Shown one piece after another: positions 58,464 to 64,000 of a stretch of DNA of 64,000 bases (position 1 is its first letter; the number at the start of each line of letters is the position of its first letter). The stretch is from Pseudo-nitzschia pungens (taxonomy: Eukaryota; Bacillariophyta; Bacillariophyceae; Bacillariales; Bacillariaceae), in assembly GCA_037355855.1 (NCBI GenBank), contig CM074761.1:3057346-3121345 (forward strand). Reading direction: 5' to 3'. The notes under the pieces were generated by a model. The model did no database searches. It was not told where the DNA came from and saw nothing but the letters and a program-made list of their open reading frames with translations. The translations under genes and the position numbers were made by a program.

Positions 58464-59706
58464 CTAAGCTTCTACTTCGAATCCGTTTCCTGAGAGCTTA
58501 TTGCGCAGGGAATCGGCGGCCGAAGAATGTTCGGGAGACCGAGTCGACTCGCGGTGGTTTCGTCGTTGGGCAGCAGTGTGGACCAGGAGCTCGGAGAGCA
58601 GCCTGGGAGATTCCCGCAACCGGTCCCAACCGGTGGGTTCCTTTTGTAATTTTGATGTCGGCGACGACAATTCCTGCATCGCCGCCAGGGGATCCGAGGC
58701 AATCTTGTCCATGGCGCGCTCCTTGAGGAGTGCACAGGACATCGCATCGGCCTTCAGGAGAACGTCGCAGCAGAGTCCAGGCAACAGGAATTCCTCCTCC
58801 GCCAGCATCGATTCGACCGAGCGCTTGAGGTCCGTGCACCCCCACTTGTCCGCGGCCACCAAGAGGGACCAGGCAAAGGCGTGAGGATCGCTAGCTTTGC
58901 CAATGAGGTTCCGGGCCTCAGCGTCGTCTGCTTTGTAGGCGTATTCAAGGAGGAATCCAAAGACGTCGGGGTCGTTGCCAACGATCGGAATCGGTGTGTG
59001 CCGGTGTTGGTTGTCTCCGTCTTCCGTCATCTCCAGGAGCGTCCGAGCACGGGCCGCCAGGACACACTTGTGCGCCCGAAAGACTGTTTCGTCTACGAGA
59101 AAGGAGACGTCAAAGGATTCCGAGCGAGACGACCAGAGCCGCGCACCCAGGTCGTCGGGGTTGGGCTTGGGGCGCTTGGAAGCGGCGAGCAGCGCGTCGT
59201 CACGATGCTCGACGGGGAAAAACCTGAGCCCGAGGTCGATTATCAGTGTCCCCTGGGAGTCGAGTCCTTTTCGCAGCAGGAGACTACGGCGGTGCCCAAT
59301 GACTCCGTACCCGTAACTGCCCGAGTGTTGGTGGAGGTCGTACCGCGGGGAGGGATCCATGGCCCAGTCGCGAACGCGAAAGACATACCGGAACTGATCC
59401 ACGCTGCCACTGCCACTATTACCGCGTTGGTCATCCTCGTGTTGTTCGTTGTCCGGAGCATCGCGAACCACCAGGCACCACGAGACTACGACCGCGTCGG
59501 TCGGGGATCTCGCGTGTCCCCTTGGGTACACACGGAGGTGCCAGAGTTTCCCGCGAAGCCGAACAGCTCCTGTCTCCACATAGGATCCCCTGGGGTGCAC
59601 CAGACTCGCAAAGTTTCGGATTCCAAAGCGAATGCATCGTGTGGTTACGGCTATGGAACCTTCGGCCGGTTCATCGGGGGCCCTGCGCTTTGCGGTTTGG
59701 CTTACA

Positions 59707-59737
<31 letters not shown>

Positions 59738-59843
59738 TATTGACGCTGCTGCTTCTATTGCTGCTTCGTACTCGGTTGGGGATCCGTGGGTGGAGGGATC
59801 GAGTGACAGCGCGGAGAGTGGTAGAAGATGATGCGGTTGACAT
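58464..59843 (-). CDS. MATH-BTB domain protein (SPOP/BPM-like)
   Basis: This single-exon gene encodes 459 residues from the ATG at 59843. After a Ser-rich start (encoded partly by an AGC run) comes a MATH-like beta domain (about 70-215): GSYVETGAVRLRGKLWHLRV, VVSWCLVVRD, a YVFRVRDWAMD segment and the closing SLLLRKGLDSQGTLIIDLGL. A BTB domain follows (about 240-345): ESFDVSFLVDETVFRAHKCV, LAARARTLLEM, then FGFLLEYAYKAD and AADKWGCTDLKRSVESML. Such proteins act as CUL3 adaptors that pick substrates for ubiquitylation, with MATH binding the substrate and BTB the cullin. A helical tail follows, as in the BACK region. Nuclear or cytosolic location is likely. Confidence 0.85.
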
Positions 59844-61992
59844 GGCGATGCGAGTCTGTGAAAGTGTTGCGTTGTGCTGTTTGTTCTGTTTTGTTCTGTT
59901 CTGTTCTGTTCTGTTTTGTTTTGTTATGTGTTGTTTTGTTTTGTATTCTTTGCAAAGTTGTTCGCGTGTTGACTTGCTTTTGTGTGTCTAGCTTGTGGCT
60001 ACTCAATGCAGTTTCCGGTTGGCAATCGCAAAAGCTGTAGCCACTATTGTGCAGTCTATGTCTCGCATCACAGTGTCACGAGTAGACTTCTATCGCCGTG
60101 CAACATAACGATGGACGTTAACTGAGTTCTCTCTTCGATGCTCACGGAGCGAGAAAGACAGACAACGATCCATCGACTGTGTGTTGGTTTGCGGTGTGGG
60201 TTGTTCGAATCCATTCGTGTCGCATCGACGACACTCTATGTGGATCGCGGCGCTATTGAGTGGTCACATGTTTCGTTCCGACCGTCTTCGAAGGGATTAG
60301 CATAGAAGCGCGATGGGATGTGAAACAATGTTACAGTATTCAACAAGAGTGGAGGATGTGGGACGTACGGTATGCAAGATTGGTTTTCAATCGCGGTTCG
60401 GTCAAATTGATCTTTCGAAGAATCTCCGAGACGGAATGATGGTGGGGTACCGTAACTTATCCCCTAGGATACCCATGAGCTGGAATGATGAGCATGTGTC
60501 ATACCTACCGGTAACTTTACCGCACGAGCACCGGCTTGTAGCATGCCATTTGACTGACTCGAGTCAATCACTCAACAATCAATAGATCAATAACTTGCCA
60601 AACGCCAACGAAGACGATACAAAGCAATAAGGTTACTCTTGCGTGGTAAGGTTACGAGTAATAGAAGTGTGGGGGTCTTTTTTGTACGGGTATCTCGAAG
60701 GAAAATCACTATCTCGTACGGTAATGAGGCTGCCGTCCTGTAATTCTCTCCAGTGAATTCTCAATCAAGAAATACGGTACGCCATGGCGATTGCATGTTG
60801 CATTCCATTCGCAATGCGTGTAGCTAGTTGAAAATCGACCTTGCAGCAGAAATGAATGTCATTATAGCACTGGACATAGATCCTCCTAAAATAATACTAC
60901 GAATTAGTTGCTTCGGAATGCGTTGGCTGGAAGCAACAGGAGCCAGAATGCAGGTTATTTATCGTGAGACCCAACGTACGAAGCTTTTGACCTCCAGACT
61001 TTTTTGCTCTGTTGCAAATTCGTGACGAAAGATGAGAGGCACTAGGAATGACATTGCACGTTTACCACTATATACGTAGTATATCATAGCGGTGATGATA
61101 TTTTATTTTTGAAAGCTAGATCCGTACGGAATCGATGTTATGTGATGTGATGTGATGTGATGTGATGTGGTGCCAACGCTATCACAGCAATCCGGCCGAA
61201 ACTTTCTTTGTTGCGCCCTCATTATGTCACAGAACATTGCTGACATGAACAGGCTGAGGGCATGACCATCTCCAATACTTGGAACCCAATGATATCTGTG
61301 CAGATTGTGTACGGATCTCGTTGTCCAATTCTGTTCACGAAAACAATGAGCCGCCAAACTTCGAAAGCTGTATGAAACGAGATTCTTTCGTTGACTCCTT
61401 TATCCATACCGTAAGGTACTTCAAAAGAAAAGAACCATCGACATCCAACAAAAAGGAAGCGCAACAAAGAGGAAACAAGTTTTGGGAGGTTGCAACTATT
61501 CGTACCGCGCTGTCATCTTTCATTCTGGGAAACGCGTGAACCGTGGGTGGCACGCAATCTCAAACGATCAAACCTGGTTTTCTAGCCTTCGCCACGGACA
61601 ATAACGTTGACAGATGACGAATGGACTCAATTGACGATGTTTCGTTACTGGATGATGCAGCAAATATTCAGCGGATGGTATCTGCCAATATCTGTGCGCG
61701 CAACATACCATGCCGAAATTTGAAAGACACAATGAAAATCATGTGGGTATCATTCATAGTGTGCGATGTGATCTTTATAGTGTTAGCGGTGTTGTGCTTT
61801 TGTATTCGGTGTTACGAAAGTAGTAGGATGGGATTTAGTGCGGCATTTTGCCTGCAATTCGTACGGCATTGCAGTACCGGCAAAAGGGAGGAGCCAGCCC
61901 GTCCTACACTCTGCACAGGGCCCAAAACAAAAGGAGCCCGGAATGCAAGACGTGTCCTCCCGAGCCACGAGAAAGAAAGCGAATGAAAGAAT
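59844..61992. other. intergenic, no firmly supported gene
   Basis: Next to the MATH-BTB start there is a run of TTCTG/TTTTG 5-bp units (about 59884-59942). An exact GTAAGGTTAC lies at 60646-60655 and a GTGAT 5-bp microsatellite at about 61141-61170. A 121-codon frame at 61621-61986 includes one hydrophobic stretch (MWVSFIVCDVIFIVLAVLCF), but it lies next to the 3' end of the following gene and matches no family, so it is not called. Confidence 0.45.
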
Positions 61993-64000
61993 CTAGTTTC
62001 CTTGCCAGCCTCCGGTTTGAGCGGCGGTTCCACTCCATCCGCCGGCTTGGTTGGGCCAGCCTCCGCTGGAGGGGGTCGAGTCGATTCCTTGTTGTCCCTG
62101 GAGGAAGGATTGTTGTCCAAGGTTGGGGGGACCTCCCTGGAACTGTTGCTGGAGGGACGAGTTGTTGTTGCCGCTGTTGCTGCCGCGGGCTCCCTTTCGT
62201 CCCTTGTTGTGGTCGTCGTCTTGGAAGCCCGAGTGGATACCTCCGTGCGGTTGGTGCTGCTGTTGCATTGAAGGGTAGGGGTCCGACATGATTCCCTGGG
62301 CGTGTCCGTGGTATCCCATTCCGTAGGGTTGTCCACCGTATCCAGCGTGTTGCTGGGGATTGTATTGGTTCTGGTACTTGGTTGTTGCTGTGTGCGTTTC
62401 GGCCGCGGTATCCACCGCCTCCGCCGCTCTTGTTCTGGTAGCCGCCGGATCCGGAGTGGTGCGAGCTGCCCTGGTGCCCTTGATCGTCATAGTGGGAAGC
62501 ACCGTAGCCAAGGTTTTGTCCCATGCCCTGTGGGTACCCGAATCCACCCTGGACGCCACCAAACTGTTGGTGTCCGCCGTATCCGTAGTTGTATCCAATG
62601 CCCTGTTGCTGGTGCCCGCCCATTGCATAGAATTGGTGTTGGTGAGCAGCAGCGTGCTGGGCTCCATAGTGAAGGGCGGGGTTGGCGTAGGGAATGGCGC
62701 TGGGCATGCCTGGGGGAACACCGGTGGGTGCAGGGGTCGAGGAATTGTCCGTGGCCGAATTTGTGTTCGAATCCCCGCGGCTTGTGTTGCCGGCCGACGA
62801 GGACACACCGGGTGGAGCCTGTGTTCCGTACAATCCCTGCTGGGGAAGGCTGTTGCTGTGACCTCCGAGGTCCGGCTTGCCGGGTTGGCTGTGCTGCGGC
62901 ATGCCCGCAAGAACGGGCTGCATTCCGCCCAGGTAGGCGCCCCCGGTATTGTAGTTATACATGCCAGGCATGACGTGTTGCTGTTGGTGTAATTGCTGTT
63001 GTTGGGTGTAGTTTTGTTGAGTGAGTCCTGTGGGAAGGGCATTGTGTCCCATGGCCGGAGGAGGTGCCTGGGTGACCGGAGCCGAAACCGGTTCGGCGGC
63101 GGTAGTGGAAGCCTTGGCAGCGTTGCCCAAGGAGGCACCTTCCAGCTTGTTTTCGAGTTCGTGCACCATGACGGCACTCGCGGGCATGGGAGGCATGCCG
63201 CCGATGGAGAGACCGGGAGGGGGTCTGGCCGGCGACACCGAAGTAGCGGCCGCAGATGTGGAGGTAGAGAGAGTGGACGTGGTGGGTTGGTCCTTGGTCG
63301 TAGCGCTGGTGTTATTGACGACTTGCTGGACAATGTCCTTGGTTTTCGAGTCCGAGACGGCACCGAAGGATCCAAATCCGAAATCGATGTTGTCCGTGTC
63401 GTCGGAACCACCAGTGTCCCATCGTCCCATGTTCAGGACCTTTTGGGCCGCGGGAGAGGCGGGAGGCGGAGGAGTTGGAACCGCAACGGGTGCAACAACC
63501 GGCTCGGGAACGGCCTTTTCCACAATTGGCTCGGGTTGTTCGGGTTCCGGTGTGGGAATGGGCATCTCGATAGCGGGAGGTGCGGCCGGAGCGGGTTCCG
63601 GCTCGGGTTCGGGAGCTGCTTTCTGGCTGCTGCTGCCCCAGGTAGAGGGTATGCCTGTTTCGAGCGTGGGTTCTGGCTCGGGTTCCGGCTCGGGTTCGGG
63701 AGCCGGCGGTGGTTCTTCGGGTGTTTCTTCGACGACGACTACCGGTGCAGGAGCCGGAGGTGGGGGGAGGGGTTCCTTTTCGGCCTGGATCAAATGCGCA
63801 GATCCCTTTGTGGCCCAGACGTTGCCGCTTGGAACGCGAGGAGCAGTGGTCGAAGGTGCGGGAGTGGAAGACGAAATGCCGGGGGGTGGAGGAACGGGAG
63901 CAGCAGCGGAAGACGAATCATTCGCCGACGACAGGGCCTGATTGGCAGCTTCCGCTTTGGGAGCCGCCGGAGCGGAAGGTTCCGAGGCCTCGGCAGCCGT
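61993..64000 (-). CDS. C-terminal part of a Pro/Glu/Gln/Gly-rich, RGG-bearing protein (runs off the right edge)
   Basis: The minus strand is open from the right edge to a TAG at 61995-61993, so the start is missing. The visible part (about 668 residues) is low in complexity. From the edge inward: Ala/Pro/Ser-rich sequence, a conserved-looking SGNVWATKGSAHLIQAEKEP, a Pro-Glu repeat (PEPEPEPEPEP), NMGRWDTGGSDDTDNIDFGF, a stretch with QQQQLHQQQ, repeated GY/GGHQQ units, and GGGGGYRGRN, which resembles an RGG RNA-binding box. One extra base at 62377 shifts the frame; skipping it joins NNQ to YQNQYNPQQHAGYGGQPYG and continues to GGWSGTAAQTGGWQGN. The make-up suggests an RNA-granule or RNA-binding protein, but no folded domain is visible. 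I do not recognise the family. Confidence 0.65.

Noticed and set aside
61621..61986. 121-codon frame with one hydrophobic segment
   Set aside because: It has no family resemblance, borders the 3' end of a minus-strand gene, and one hydrophobic run can arise by chance in AT-rich DNA.
61993..63411. Long second frame under the edge gene over its whole length
   Set aside because: Only its part left of 62377 is coding-like; right of that point it gives a Pro/Thr/Arg mixture typical of a shadow of the true Pro/Gln-rich frame.

Overview
The window looks like nuclear DNA of a diatom, most likely a raphid pennate. An intact fucoxanthin chlorophyll a/c light-harvesting gene and the broken remains of a second one lie within 2.5 kb of each other. 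Plastid-targeted proteins carry a hydrophobic N-terminus ending in an AxAF-like motif. Several genes have short GT-AG introns, there are remnants of a Ty1/copia element, and some domains are typical of diatoms (CRAL-TRIO joined to DUF6824, and a secreted Pro/Thr/Ser-repeat protein).

Layout. 0-2.3 kb: three tRNA genes (Asp-GUC, Ala-AGC, Gly-UCC). 2.8-14.2 kb: a cyclophilin, the thylakoid insertase ALB3, the ribosome-biogenesis methyltransferase SPB1 and a DET2/SRD5A-type steroid 5-alpha-reductase. 14.8-19.1 kb: degenerate repeats, then a patchwork of a decayed LSU rRNA fragment, the two halves of a broken FCP gene and, between them, a copia fragment and a truncated host-like gene. 19.4-22.3 kb: a divergent pair of plastid genes, FCP and a fibrillin, with a TATG/CATA palindrome block between them. 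22.3-27.6 kb: a gene-poor stretch with tandem and degenerate repeats. 27.6-37.8 kb: eIF3i, a plastid DUF1823 protein, a decayed secreted Pro/Thr/Ser-repeat gene and a CRAL-TRIO/DUF6824 protein. 40.4-50.6 kb: THO2 (mRNA export) and a divergent EGY-type plastid metalloprotease. 52.2-64 kb: a 2-oxoglutarate/iron oxygenase-like protein, an F-box-like protein, a MATH-BTB protein, and the C-terminal part of a Pro/Gln/Gly-rich protein that runs off the right edge.

These are single eukaryotic genes, not operons. Two themes recur: plastid biogenesis and light harvesting (ALB3 inserts light-harvesting proteins such as FCP; fibrillin, DUF1823 and EGY-like also act in the plastid), and RNA or translation work (SPB1, eIF3i, THO2). 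Exon boundaries were set by eye from GT-AG signals, reading-frame continuity and remembered family motifs.

The most striking non-genic signals are: a near-palindromic motif, GTAAGGTTAC, found at nine intergenic places; microsatellites whose unit is almost always 5 bp, concentrated in introns and UTRs; a start codon that forms a 3-nt coding exon on its own in eIF3i; and three otherwise healthy genes that each contain one extra base.
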